This document shows, in pieces, positions 1-7,340 of a stretch of 64,000 nt of DNA. The notes under the pieces are model-generated. The model was not told the origin of the DNA, searched no databases, and saw only the letters and a list, made by a program, of their open reading frames with translations. The translations under genes and the position numbers were made by a program. Source of the DNA: Actinomycetes bacterium (lineage in GTDB: Bacteria; Actinomycetota; Acidimicrobiia; Acidimicrobiales; Bog-793); the NCBI GenBank assembly GCA_021786195.1, contig JAJYNS010000105.1, forward strand, positions 1-64,000, read 5' to 3'. Numbering within the stretch: position 1 is the first letter of the stretch; every line of letters starts with the position of its first letter.

Positions 1-77
1 TGGTGGGCGCTGCCGGACTCGAACCGACGACCTGCTCGTTGTAAGCGAGCTGCTCTGACCAGCTGAGCTAAGCGCCC
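1..77 (-). tRNA. tRNA-Val (anticodon UAC)
   Basis: The reverse complement folds as a complete class I tRNA. The 7-bp acceptor pairs GGGCGCT with AGCGCCC, followed by discriminator A and an encoded CCA at bases 1-3. The anticodon stem GCTCG/CGAGC holds the loop CTTACAA, giving anticodon TAC (valine). The T arm contains GGTTCGAGTCC. The 3' end lies exactly at the window edge, so nothing downstream of it can be judged. Confidence 0.96.
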
Positions 78-138
78 TGCCGAGTGTCGGGCTGCGGGGC
101 ATCGGGCACGCGACCGGGCAGCACCATCATCGCGCCGC

Positions 139-786
139 TCAGGTGCTGAGAGAGGAGGCGAGGACGAGCGCGGTCACCCCGACCGTCCCGCCGCAGGGCG
201 CAAGCGGGGAGGCGGTGCTGAGCGCGGTGGTGCTCCCCGGCGGCGTCACCGAGACCCAACCGACCCTGGTGCATCCGACGCCGCCGACCGGGACGTTGCC
301 GATGACGAGGTAGAACGCGGCCGCCCCGCTGGCGTCGAGCGTCACCGGCGCCGGCGCGGGTCCCGACTGGCGGGTCGCCAGGGGCAGCCGCTCGCCTTGT
401 GTGCCGCCGGTCCCGCTCGCATAGAAGGCGACCGTGGGGAAGCCCTCGAGGGAGCAGGGCGTCGAGCCGGCGTTGGTCAGTGTGTACGCGATGTAGGACT
501 CTCCTGCCCCTGGCGTGCTCTGGGCCTGGTCCTGAGCGAGGCGCAGCGACGAGGAGGCGCAGGTGGCAAGGGTCGGCGCGCTGGACGAGGTGCCCGGGCT
601 CGGCGGCACGCTCGTCGGGGGCGAGGTCGTCGTCGTAGACGTGGGCGGCGCGGTCGTCGTCGTCCGTTCCGAGGTCGCCTTTCCCGAGGCGCAGGAGGCG
701 AGGAGCAGCGCCCCGGCAGCCACGAGGACGGGCGCGAGGAGCGGCTTCGCCTTCACGAGCCCTGCGATCCTGCTCCGCCCCGTCAT
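139..786 (-). CDS. Secreted lipoprotein with DUF4232-like domain
   Basis: A 215-residue protein predicted to be exported and lipid-anchored. The N-terminus has a basic n-region, a hydrophobic segment at about residues 15-30 and a lipobox LLASC, with the acylated Cys near residue 32. A Thr/Pro/Ser-rich linker follows (about 40-70), then a domain of about 140 residues resembling DUF4232: an early Cys (LATCASSSL), a YTLTN strand, and the conserved pattern CSLEGFP. DUF4232 proteins are common actinobacterial exported proteins of unknown role. The start lies 28 bp after the gdh stop on the same strand, so the gene may be the last of the DMT-gdh operon, although no clear ribosome binding site is visible. 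Function is otherwise unknown. Confidence 0.8.
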   Translation of the reverse strand: MTGRSRIAGLVKAKPLLAPVLVAAGALLLASCASGKATSERTTTTAPPTSTTTTSPPTSVPPSPGTSSSAPTLATCASSSLRLAQDQAQSTPGAGESYIAYTLTNAGSTPCSLEGFPTVAFYASGTGGTQGERLPLATRQSGPAPAPVTLDASGAAAFYLVIGNVPVGGVGCTRVGWVSVTPPGSTTALSTASPLAPCGGTVGVTALVLASSLST

Positions 787-814
787 GCGCCTGGGACCGG
801 GGCGTCCCGCCGCG

Positions 815-2104
815 TCACGGGAACAGTCCCCGAAGCGTGGTCGCCTCGGCGACCCGCTCGACGCCGAGCGCGAACGCGGCGCGCCTCAGGGTGACCTTCA
901 GCTGCTCGGAACGGTCCCAGGTCGCGGTGAACGCCCGGCGCATGTACTGAGAAAGGCGCCCCGCGACCGTCTCGGCGTCCCAAGGGTAGCCCTGGCGGGT
1001 CTGGGCCCACTCGAAGAAGGACGCAGTCACTCCTCCGGCGTTCGCGAGCACGTCGGGCACCACGACCACGCCCCGGCGCTCGAGGACCTGGTCCGCCTCG
1101 GGCACCGTCGGGCCGTTGGCCGCCTCGACGACGACCTTGGCACCGAGGCGTCCCGCGAGCTCCTCGGTGATGGCCCCGTCGAGCGCTGCGGGCACGGCGA
1201 GCTCGCTCTCGAGCAGGAAGAGCTCCCCGGCGTCGATCGGATCCGCCATGGAAAAGCCGGCGACGGTGCCGGTGCGCTGGAAGTGCTCGCCGAGGGCCGT
1301 CGGGTCGAGGCCAGCGGGGTTGTGGACCGCTCCGCCCACGTCTTCCACGGCGACGACCCGCATGCCGAGCGAGGTGAGCAGGAACACGAGGGGTGCCCCC
1401 ACCTTCCCATAACCCTGGACCACGGCCCGGGCGCCCGCGACGGGCATGCCGAGCTTCTGGAAGATCGCCTGGACGCACTGCACGACTCCGGTGGAGGTCG
1501 CGCCGACGTGCCCCTGGCTCCCTCCGATGGCGAGCGGCTTGCCGGTGACGACTCCGAAGGTCGCCTCGCCTCGCAGCATCGAGATCGTGTCCATGATCCA
1601 AGCCATCACTCGGCCGTCGGTGTTGACGTCCGGCGCCGGCACGTCACGCTCAGGACCGAGCAGCGTCGCCACGTCGAACGCGTAGCGGCGCGTCAACCGC
1701 TCGAGCTCCCCGACCGACAGCTCGCCGGGGTCGACCGCGACCCCGCCCTTCGCCCCGCCGAAGGGGATGTCGACGACGGCGCACTTCACCGTCATCTCGG
1801 CCGCGAGCGCGGTCACCTCTCGGGCGTCGACGAGCGGGTGGAAGCGGATGCCGCCCTTGCCCGGGCCCCGGCTCGTGTCGTGGTGGACCCGCCAGCCCCG
1901 CAGGACCTCGATCCGGCCCGAGTCCCGGCGGACGGGCACGGCGACCTCGAGCACCCGCTCAGGCGTGGCGATGATCTCGTGGAGCCCGGGATCGAGCCCG
2001 AGCAGGGATGCCGCATCGGCGATGCGCCCGAGGACGGCTGCGAAGGGGTCGAAGCCCGAGCCCTGGCCCGGGCCTCCCCCCTCAGCCGGGGCCCTTCCGC
2101 TCAT
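815..2104 (-). CDS. Glu/Leu/Phe/Val dehydrogenase family, probably glutamate dehydrogenase
   Basis: A 429-residue amino-acid dehydrogenase that interconverts an amino acid (most likely glutamate) and its 2-oxoacid with NAD(P). The N-terminal catalytic domain shows GPGKGGIRFHP and the substrate Lys motif PFGGAKGG, then PAPDVNTDGRVMAWIMD. The Rossmann domain begins around VQGYGKVG. A conserved C-terminal VLANAGGVTASFFEW block is present. The length is normal for hexameric bacterial GDHs. The ATG at 2104-2102 overlaps the stop of the upstream transporter gene as ATGA, so it is probably translationally coupled. A longer open frame continues upstream but lies out of frame over the transporter gene and is a shadow. 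Leucine or phenylalanine dehydrogenase is less likely given the length and motifs. Confidence 0.9.
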   Translation of the reverse strand: MSGRAPAEGGGPGQGSGFDPFAAVLGRIADAASLLGLDPGLHEIIATPERVLEVAVPVRRDSGRIEVLRGWRVHHDTSRGPGKGGIRFHPLVDAREVTALAAEMTVKCAVVDIPFGGAKGGVAVDPGELSVGELERLTRRYAFDVATLLGPERDVPAPDVNTDGRVMAWIMDTISMLRGEATFGVVTGKPLAIGGSQGHVGATSTGVVQCVQAIFQKLGMPVAGARAVVQGYGKVGAPLVFLLTSLGMRVVAVEDVGGAVHNPAGLDPTALGEHFQRTGTVAGFSMADPIDAGELFLLESELAVPAALDGAITEELAGRLGAKVVVEAANGPTVPEADQVLERRGVVVVPDVLANAGGVTASFFEWAQTRQGYPWDAETVAGRLSQYMRRAFTATWDRSEQLKVTLRRAAFALGVERVAEATTLRGLFP

Positions 2105-3012
2105 GCGCTCGGCAGCTCCCCCCCGCGAGCACCGGCCGGTCGCGCGGCACGGCCGAGCCCCTCGGCGTGCGCGTCCACCGAGATGAGCGGAGAGTGGCTG
2201 AGGATGAAGAGCGAGACGAACATCACGCCGAGGAACACGATCTCGAGCGCCTCCCGACCCCCGCCGAGGCGGAGCCGGTCGCCGAAGAGCCAGATCCCCA
2301 TCACGATGCTGGCAAGCGGGTTGACGATGAGCAGCGCCGACTGCGACGCGGCAACCGGTCCCGCGCCGAGCGCGTGCTGGGTGATGACGAAGCCGCACAG
2401 GCCGGCGACCGCCACTGCGTAGCCCTGCCAGTGGCTGAGCACGTAGACCGGGCCCCTGCCCCACTGATCGGCGGCCGTCTTGATGAACGCGGCCGTGAGC
2501 GCGAAGGCGATGCCGCCGGCCACGCCTAGCAGGGCGGCCCGCCAGGAGCGCGTGCCACGAAGTGAGAGCAGGCACGCCGAGAAGATCCCGCCGACGGAGG
2601 CGACGAGAAGCAGCAGCCAGTCCTCCCCCCTCGGATGCTGGTGGCCGCCCACGGCGGCGCTCGCCGCGAGGAAGACCCCGAGGCCTGTCGCGGTCCCCGA
2701 GACCCCGACCCACTCCCGCCAGCCGAGCGAGCCGTGGAACCAGAGGCCGAGCATCACGAGGAGGAACACGAGCTCGGTGACCATCACCGGCTGCACCGTC
2801 GAGAGGTCGCCGAGGGAGAGGGCGATCGCCTGGAGCAGGAAGCTCAGGGTCGTCAGCCCGAAGCCGGCGAACCAGATCGGCCGCCTGAGCACGCCCGACA
2901 TCAGGCCGCGCGCCGGCACTGCCTGCCGGTCGGCCTCTTCGATGCCCACGCGCTGGAACACCGTCGCCAGGGCATTCGCGCCTGCCGCGAGCAGGGCGAG
3001 CACGATGGCCAT
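2101..3012 (-). CDS. DMT-superfamily (EamA/NIPA-like) membrane transporter
   Basis: A 303-residue integral membrane protein with about nine hydrophobic segments, consistent with the drug/metabolite transporter superfamily. The first helix starts directly at the N-terminus (MAIVLALLAAGANALATVF). Other features typical of the fold are a central STVQPVMVTELVF helix and a late GPVAASQSALLIVNPLAS segment. The C-terminal about 25 residues are hydrophilic. The substrate cannot be read from sequence. The ATG at 3012 is preferred over an upstream in-frame start because a -10-like TATAAC sits 7 nt before it, suggesting a leaderless mRNA. It overlaps the gdh start by 4 bp, so the two are probably expressed together; a role in metabolite or ion movement linked to amino-acid catabolism is only a guess. 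Confidence 0.8.
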   Translation of the reverse strand: MAIVLALLAAGANALATVFQRVGIEEADRQAVPARGLMSGVLRRPIWFAGFGLTTLSFLLQAIALSLGDLSTVQPVMVTELVFLLVMLGLWFHGSLGWREWVGVSGTATGLGVFLAASAAVGGHQHPRGEDWLLLLVASVGGIFSACLLSLRGTRSWRAALLGVAGGIAFALTAAFIKTAADQWGRGPVYVLSHWQGYAVAVAGLCGFVITQHALGAGPVAASQSALLIVNPLASIVMGIWLFGDRLRLGGGREALEIVFLGVMFVSLFILSHSPLISVDAHAEGLGRAARPAGARGGELPSA

Positions 3013-3019
3013 TGGCACC

Positions 3020-3025
3020 GTTATA
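3020..3025 (-). promoter_or_regulatory. Candidate -10 element of DMT transporter-gdh operon
   Basis: On the minus strand TATAAC stands 7 nt before the ATG at 3012 and no Shine-Dalgarno intervenes, as expected for a leaderless transcript. No strong -35 was recognised. Confidence 0.5.
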
Positions 3026-3068
3026 GCCGAGCACCCCGCCCGGCGGCGCGATGGCACCGGAGCGCCCC

Positions 3069-3713
3069 TCAGCCGGACGCGGGCGGGGACGAGAAGGTCC
3101 AGCTCCGGCGATGGATAGGCGTCATCCCGAGCCTCGCCACGGCGTGCCGGTGCTCCGGCGAGGGGTAGCCCTTGTTGCGCTCGAAGCCGTAGCCGGGGTG
3201 CTCAGAGGCCGCCTCGACCAGGAGGCGGTCGCGGCTCACCTTCGCGAGCACCGAGGCCGCGGCGACCGACCTCACTCGTTCGTCGGCGCGAGGGAGCGCG
3301 ACCGCCGAAGGGTGGCCGGTGAAGTCGTAGGGTCCGTCGACGACCACGGCGTCCGGCACGATCTCGAGCGACTGGAGCGCCCGCCTCGCGGCGAGCCGCT
3401 GCGCCCCGGTCATCCCGAGCTCGTCGCACTCCTCGGCGCTCGCGTGGCCGACGGCGTAGCCGAGGCAGCACGCCACGAGCGCCGGGAACATCAGCTCGCG
3501 CGAGCGAGCCGACAGCTGCTTGGAGTCCCGTAGACCCTCCGGGAGCCGCTCCAGGCCGCTGCGGTCGACCAGCGCCACCCCGACGCTCACCGGCCCCGCC
3601 CACGCCCCACGGCCGACCTCGTCCACCCCGGCGACCACTCGACAGCCGCCCGCGAACAGCGCGCGCTCGAGCTCGCCGTCGGGAGCACAGCGGGCAAGCC
3701 GTCGAGCTGGCAC
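3069..3713 (-). CDS. rnhB: Ribonuclease HII
   Basis: A 214-residue RNase HII that cleaves the RNA strand of RNA/DNA hybrids and removes misincorporated ribonucleotides from DNA. Visible hallmarks are the catalytic block GVDEVGRGAWAGPV near residue 30, LRDSKQLSARSR, VVDGPYDF carrying a further acidic residue, SVLAKVSRDR, and the C-terminal NKGYPSPEHRHAV. Length is typical. The start is GTG at 3713, with the -10-like TATCGT 6 nt before it. The gene is divergent from cofC with only 46 bp between starts. The last residues overlap nothing. Confidence 0.96.
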   Translation of the reverse strand: MPARRLARCAPDGELERALFAGGCRVVAGVDEVGRGAWAGPVSVGVALVDRSGLERLPEGLRDSKQLSARSRELMFPALVACCLGYAVGHASAEECDELGMTGAQRLAARRALQSLEIVPDAVVVDGPYDFTGHPSAVALPRADERVRSVAAASVLAKVSRDRLLVEAASEHPGYGFERNKGYPSPEHRHAVARLGMTPIHRRSWTFSSPPASG

Positions 3714-3719
3714 GGCCGG

Positions 3720-3725
3720 ACGATA
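3720..3725 (-). promoter_or_regulatory. Candidate -10 element of rnhB
   Basis: Minus-strand TATCGT lies 6 nt before the GTG start of rnhB. It implies a leaderless transcript. It sits where the -35 region of the opposing cofC promoter would be. Confidence 0.5.
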
Positions 3726-3747
3726 GCCGTCACCGCCGCCGTGTCCC

Positions 3748-3753
3748 TACACT
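3748..3753 (+). promoter_or_regulatory. Candidate -10 element of cofC
   Basis: TACACT lies 6 nt before the ATG of cofC and there is no Shine-Dalgarno, so a leaderless transcript is likely. The rnhB -10 is 23 bp away on the other strand. Confidence 0.55.
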
Positions 3754-3759
3754 GGCGCG

Positions 3760-4311
3760 ATGCGAGCGGTGCTCGTCCCGGTGAAGTCGTTCGCCAAGGC
3801 GAAGCTGCGCCTCTCCGACGCGCTCAGTCCGAGCGAGCGGCGCCGCCTCGCGCAGGATCTGGCGACCCGGGTGCTCGAAGCCGCCGCCGGAACGCCGACC
3901 TTCGTCGCCTGCGACGACGAGGTGGTCGCAGAGTGGGCAAGCTCCCATGACGTCGAGGTCCTTTGGACGCCCGGGCTCGGTCTCTCCGGCGCGGTCGCCT
4001 CTGGCGTGGCCGCGCTCGCCGAGCGGGGCTTCGACCTCGCGGTGGTGAGCCATGCCGACCTCCCTCTCATCCGCACCCTGTCGGGGATCGGCGAGGAGGG
4101 GGCGGTCACGCTCGTCCCGGACCGGAGGCTCGACGGCACCAATGTGGCCTGTGTCCCGACGAGAGCGGGCTTCGAGTTCTCCTACGGACCCGGCTCGTTC
4201 TCCCGCCACGCCGCGGGGGCCCGCCGCCTTGGGCTGCGCCTCAGGGTCGTGCACGACGCCAGGCTCGCGAGCGACCTCGACCTGCCCGACGACCTCGTGC
4301 TGGTCCGCTAG
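3760..4311 (+). CDS. cofC: 2-phospho-L-lactate / phosphoenolpyruvate guanylyltransferase (F420 biosynthesis)
   Basis: A 183-residue nucleotidyltransferase of the CofC/FbiD family. In coenzyme F420 synthesis this enzyme activates phosphoenolpyruvate (in actinobacteria) or 2-phospholactate with GTP to make the guanylylated precursor used by CofD/FbiA. Family features seen are the N-terminal VPVKSFAKAKLRL, the acidic VSHADLPLI metal-binding motif near residue 100, GTNVAC, and FSYGPGSFSRH. Length is slightly short of the usual 200-220. The ATG at 3760 lies 6 nt after a -10-like box. The stop is 25 bp before the next start, a PIG-L deacetylase with its own strong ribosome binding site, so the two are probably co-transcribed. 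Its presence implies F420-dependent metabolism; no other F420 genes are in the window. Confidence 0.9.
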   Translation: MRAVLVPVKSFAKAKLRLSDALSPSERRRLAQDLATRVLEAAAGTPTFVACDDEVVAEWASSHDVEVLWTPGLGLSGAVASGVAALAERGFDLAVVSHADLPLIRTLSGIGEEGAVTLVPDRRLDGTNVACVPTRAGFEFSYGPGSFSRHAAGARRLGLRLRVVHDARLASDLDLPDDLVLVR

Positions 4312-4336
4312 CAAGAACGACCGCGAGGAGGATCGC

Positions 4337-5068
4337 ATGGTGACCGTCGACCTCGACGTGCCCGCACGTGCGCTGGCGGTGGGCGCCCATCCCGACGACA
4401 TCGAGTTCGGCTGCGGCGCAACGCTCGCCAAGTGGGCGGCCGCGGGGTGCCAGATCCACCACGTCGTCTGCACCGACGGATCACGAGGCACTTGGAACGC
4501 CGAGGAGGACCCTGCGGGCCTCGTGGTGCGGCGAGAGGAGGAGCAGCGCGCGGCGGCACGCGTGCTCGGCGGCGGGGAGGTCACGTTCCTCCGCTGGCCC
4601 GACGGCGAGCTCGAGGCAGGGCTCCGGCAGCGCTGGCAGGTATGCGCCGTGATCCGGCGCTTCCGGCCTGACGTCGTGCTCGGCCACGACCCCTGGAAGC
4701 GATACCGGCTCCACCCCGACCACCGCAACGCCGGCTTTCTCGTCACAGACGGCATCGTCGCGGCCCGCGACCCGCTCTTCTTCCCCGAGCTGGGGCCGGC
4801 CCCGCACCGCCCGGCGACGCTCCTTCTGTTCGAGGCCGACGACCCCGACCACCTCGAGGACGCGTCCGGGCAGGTCGACACGAAGCTGGCGGCCCTCCTC
4901 GAGCACCGAAGCCAGCACCATACGACGATGGGGGTCGGCGAGGACGAGGGCGGGCGCGAGGCAGAGATCTCGGCCTTCCGCAAGCGCGTGCTCGAGCGCC
5001 TCGCGGCCGCCGGCGCCCCCGCCGGTCTCGAAGCCGCAGAGGCCTTCAAGCGCATCGACTCGACCTGA
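4337..5068 (+). CDS. PIG-L/LmbE family deacetylase
   Basis: A 243-residue zinc-dependent N-deacetylase of the PIG-L (LmbE) family, whose members deacetylate GlcNAc-type glycans or conjugates, including MshB and Mca in actinobacterial thiol metabolism. The zinc motif AHPDD occurs in GAHPDDIEFGCGATL near residue 18, and the third ligand is in LHPDHRNAG near residue 135. The ATG at 4337 has a strong GAGGAGG ribosome binding site at 4324-4330. The upstream in-frame extension (to 4052) overlaps cofC and is not coding. Co-orientation with cofC suggests a two-gene unit, but no direct link between F420 synthesis and this family is established. The substrate (mycothiol conjugate, sugar, or other) cannot be decided. 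Confidence 0.85.
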   Translation: MVTVDLDVPARALAVGAHPDDIEFGCGATLAKWAAAGCQIHHVVCTDGSRGTWNAEEDPAGLVVRREEEQRAAARVLGGGEVTFLRWPDGELEAGLRQRWQVCAVIRRFRPDVVLGHDPWKRYRLHPDHRNAGFLVTDGIVAARDPLFFPELGPAPHRPATLLLFEADDPDHLEDASGQVDTKLAALLEHRSQHHTTMGVGEDEGGREAEISAFRKRVLERLAAAGAPAGLEAAEAFKRIDST

Positions 5069-5097
5069 CGGGCGACGACGCGAGACGAACAGGGCGC

Positions 5098-5135
5098 GCG
5101 CCAGCCCGGCCGCGCTCAGGCGGCCGGGCTGGCGC
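5098..5135. terminator. Long GC hairpin between convergent genes
   Basis: A perfect 16-bp inverted repeat (5098-5113 and 5120-5135) with a 6-nt loop GCTCAG. It lies 30 bp from each flanking stop codon (PIG-L deacetylase at 5068, HU at 5166). There is no T tract on either side, as is frequent in high-GC actinobacteria. It probably acts as a bidirectional terminator. Confidence 0.75.
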
Positions 5136-5165
5136 ACAGGCGATCGCCGGCCGAGCCGGCGAGCT

Positions 5166-5666
5166 TCACCGCCTGCCGGTCGAGCGCTTGGCTACCGAGC
5201 GAGCGGCGGTCATCCGAGCCGGAGCCGTCTTGGTGGCCGCCTTCTTCGCCACCGTCTTCTTGGCGGCCGTCTTCGTCGCCGTCGACTTCTTCGCCGTGGC
5301 CCTCGTCGGTGCGGCGCTCTTGGCGACCGTCCTCGCGCCGACCGCAGCGGCGCGAGGCGCCGGGGCGGGCTTTGGCTTTGCGATGGCACCACGCGAGTTG
5401 AGGTCTGCCTTCAGCTTGACACCGGGCGTGAAGCCGATGCCCTTGGATGCCTTCACACGGACCGGTGCCCCCGTCTGAGGGTTGCGACCACGGCGCGCCT
5501 TGCGCTCTCGCAGCTTGAACGTGCCGAACCCGGTGATGCGCACCGGGTTGCCGCCACGAACACCTGCGGTCACCTCGTAGATGATCGCCTCCAACGCCGC
5601 CTCGGCCTGCTGGCGGGTCAATCCGGTATCGGTGCTGACTGCGTCTATGAGTTCGGTCCGGTTCAC
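5166..5666 (-). CDS. HU-family nucleoid protein with Lys/Ala-rich C-terminal tail (HupB/Hlp-like)
   Basis: A 166-residue histone-like protein. Residues 1-95 form a standard HU fold (NRTELIDAV, QAEAALEA, and the DNA-binding arm from GGNPVRITGFGTF to GRNPQTGAPV). Residues about 96-166 are a low-complexity tail rich in Lys, Ala, Thr and Pro with KKTVAKKAATK-type repeats, as in mycobacterial HupB and streptomycete HupS. Such tails bind DNA and can be acetylated in relatives. The start is the GTG at 5666, which has a GAGGAGGT ribosome binding site 4 nt upstream and matches the usual HU N-terminus. An upstream in-frame ATG at 5702 would add a non-conserved extension. It is monocistronic and ends at the large hairpin. 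Confidence 0.95.
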   Translation of the reverse strand: MNRTELIDAVSTDTGLTRQQAEAALEAIIYEVTAGVRGGNPVRITGFGTFKLRERKARRGRNPQTGAPVRVKASKGIGFTPGVKLKADLNSRGAIAKPKPAPAPRAAAVGARTVAKSAAPTRATAKKSTATKTAAKKTVAKKAATKTAPARMTAARSVAKRSTGRR

Positions 5667-5867
5667 GGCCACCTCCTCGTGATCGTGTAGAAGTCCACGC
5701 AATACAAGAGGATTTGCCGCGAGATTGCAAGCATCATCGCTCTGGCGGCATCACGCCCCTCTTTCAGCGGGGGTCCATCATTTACGTGAACGGCTTGACG
5801 TTAGCAGAGCGCCGCGCACAATCCAAGGATTCACGGTGGTATCTCACCGTCGTAGGCGCCTCCCGCG
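5667..5867. other. Divergent intergenic region between HU and VirD4-like gene
   Basis: About 200 bp, noticeably more AT-rich than its surroundings, and presumably holding promoters for both genes. On the plus strand TTGACG (5795-5800) is followed after 17 bp by ACAATC (5818-5823), a weak sigma-70-like pair. A 6-bp inverted repeat ACGGTG/CACCGT spans 5833-5850 and could be an operator or mRNA hairpin. On the minus strand TACACG just before the HU ribosome binding site could be a -10. No small gene is convincing. Confidence 0.4.
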
Positions 5868-7337
5868 ATGCAGCCGGGAGCGCGGCCGGGAAACCGGTCC
5901 GCTAGGCCTGCTCTCGTGACGACCGAGCCCGGAAAGCCGCCGAGCGCCTTGGATGCGCACGCCCTCGCGCTCGCAGCCTCTCGTGCCGCGAGAGGGGGCG
6001 TCTACCTCGGGCAAGGCCGCTTCGGAGCGGCCTTCGCTCCGGCAGAGGACTGCGTTCTCGTTGTCGGGCCGCCTCGTGCGGGGAAGACGACCGGGATTGT
6101 CGTGCCGAACGTCGTCGCGGCGAACGGGAGCGTTCTCGTGGCCTCGACGAAGCCCGACGTGCTCCTCGAATGCGCTGGCGCGCGCAGGCGTCTCGGTCCT
6201 TGCATGCTCTACGACCCGAGCGGCAGGGTGCAGGCGCCGCCGGGGGTCGACCGGGTGGGCTGGTCGCCCCTTCGTTCCTCGATGCGCTGGGACACGGCGC
6301 TGCTGACCGCCGGGGCGATGGTCGGCGCGGCACGACCGGGCACCGACCGAGGAGAGGCGGCGCACTGGAGCGAGCGGGCCACTGCGCTGCTCGCCGCGGT
6401 GATGCACGCGGCTGCGCTCGAGGGATCCGGCCTCGAGTCGGTCGTCTCCTGGGTGAACACGCACGACGGCGACCGGCCGCTCTCGATCCTCGCGCGCCGG
6501 GAAGCCCAGCTCCCCCTCGATCTGCTGGAAGGCATCGTACGGCGCACTGACGCACGAGAGCAGAGCGGCATCTGGTCGACCGCCTCCAGCGTGCTCGGCG
6601 GCTTGCGGACCGAGGCCGCTCTCGAGAGCACCCGGGGCCGCATCCTCGACGTGGAGGGGCTCGTCGAGCGAACGGGCACGCTCTTCGTCGTCTCGGGCTC
6701 GGAGCACCAGCAGCAGGCGGCACCTCTCGTCGCCGGGCTCGTGAGGGACGTCCGCCGCGCCGTCTACGCCGCCGGCAACACCCGACCGCCGTTCCTGCTC
6801 GTGCTCGACGAGCTCGCCGGGATCGCTCCGCTCCACGACCTCCCCGACCTCGTTCGGGAAGGCGGCAGCCAGGGTTTGCTGACGCTCGCCTGCCTCCAGG
6901 ACCTGAGCCAGGCGCGCCAGCGGTGGGGGGAGGCGGCAGACGGGTTCCTCACGTTGTTCGGGACCAAGGTGGTGCTGCCCGGCATCGGGGACACCCGCAC
7001 GCTCGACGCGCTGTCGTTGCTCGCCGGCGAGCGAGAGGTCCCGAGGATATCGGTGACGACCTCTGCCGGGCTCCTCCACGCGCAGCCGCCGAGCATCACC
7101 CGCTCGAGCGAGCTCCGGCGACGGCTGCCCCCCGATCTGCTCGCCGACAGCCCGAAGGGCACCGCCACCGTCTATGTGGGCGCCCGGCCGGGGCAGATCC
7201 GCCTCACGCCCCACCATCTCTGCGACCCGTGGCGCACGGCCCTGTCGGGTGGCCGGGAGAGGGCCGCCCGCCAGCATGCGGCGCAAGGCCGCGAGCTCGA
7301 GCAAAGGCGGGTCTCGGACTTCGGCCTCGGACGCTGA
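5868..7337 (+). CDS. VirD4/TraG-like type IV coupling ATPase, apparently without membrane anchor
   Basis: A 489-residue protein of the VirD4/TraG (TraM-recognition) ATPase family, which in conjugation brings relaxase-DNA complexes to a type IV secretion channel. The Walker A motif GPPRAGKTTG is at about residues 66-75. The Walker B motif is LLVLDELAG at about 305-313, followed by LACLQDLSQARQRWG and FGTKVVLPGIGD typical of these proteins. The N-terminal transmembrane domain of usual coupling proteins is absent: the ATPase fold begins within about 60 residues of a hydrophilic start. The GTG at 5916 is an alternative start. The gene converges on a MobF relaxase 3 bp away, and no VirB-type channel genes are present, so its present role (orphan transfer module or remnant) is uncertain. 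Confidence 0.8.
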   Translation: MQPGARPGNRSARPALVTTEPGKPPSALDAHALALAASRAARGGVYLGQGRFGAAFAPAEDCVLVVGPPRAGKTTGIVVPNVVAANGSVLVASTKPDVLLECAGARRRLGPCMLYDPSGRVQAPPGVDRVGWSPLRSSMRWDTALLTAGAMVGAARPGTDRGEAAHWSERATALLAAVMHAAALEGSGLESVVSWVNTHDGDRPLSILARREAQLPLDLLEGIVRRTDAREQSGIWSTASSVLGGLRTEAALESTRGRILDVEGLVERTGTLFVVSGSEHQQQAAPLVAGLVRDVRRAVYAAGNTRPPFLLVLDELAGIAPLHDLPDLVREGGSQGLLTLACLQDLSQARQRWGEAADGFLTLFGTKVVLPGIGDTRTLDALSLLAGEREVPRISVTTSAGLLHAQPPSITRSSELRRRLPPDLLADSPKGTATVYVGARPGQIRLTPHHLCDPWRTALSGGRERAARQHAAQGRELEQRRVSDFGLGR

Positions 7338-7340
7338 GGG

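Noticed and set aside
2104-3034. A longer gdh start giving a 739-residue fusion protein
   Set aside because: The extension is out of frame over the DMT transporter; the ATGA junction at 2101-2104 explains the true start.
5714-5919. Two small plus-strand ORFs of about 63 codons in the HU/VirD4 gap
   Set aside because: No ribosome binding site, no recognisable composition, and they run into the next gene in other frames.
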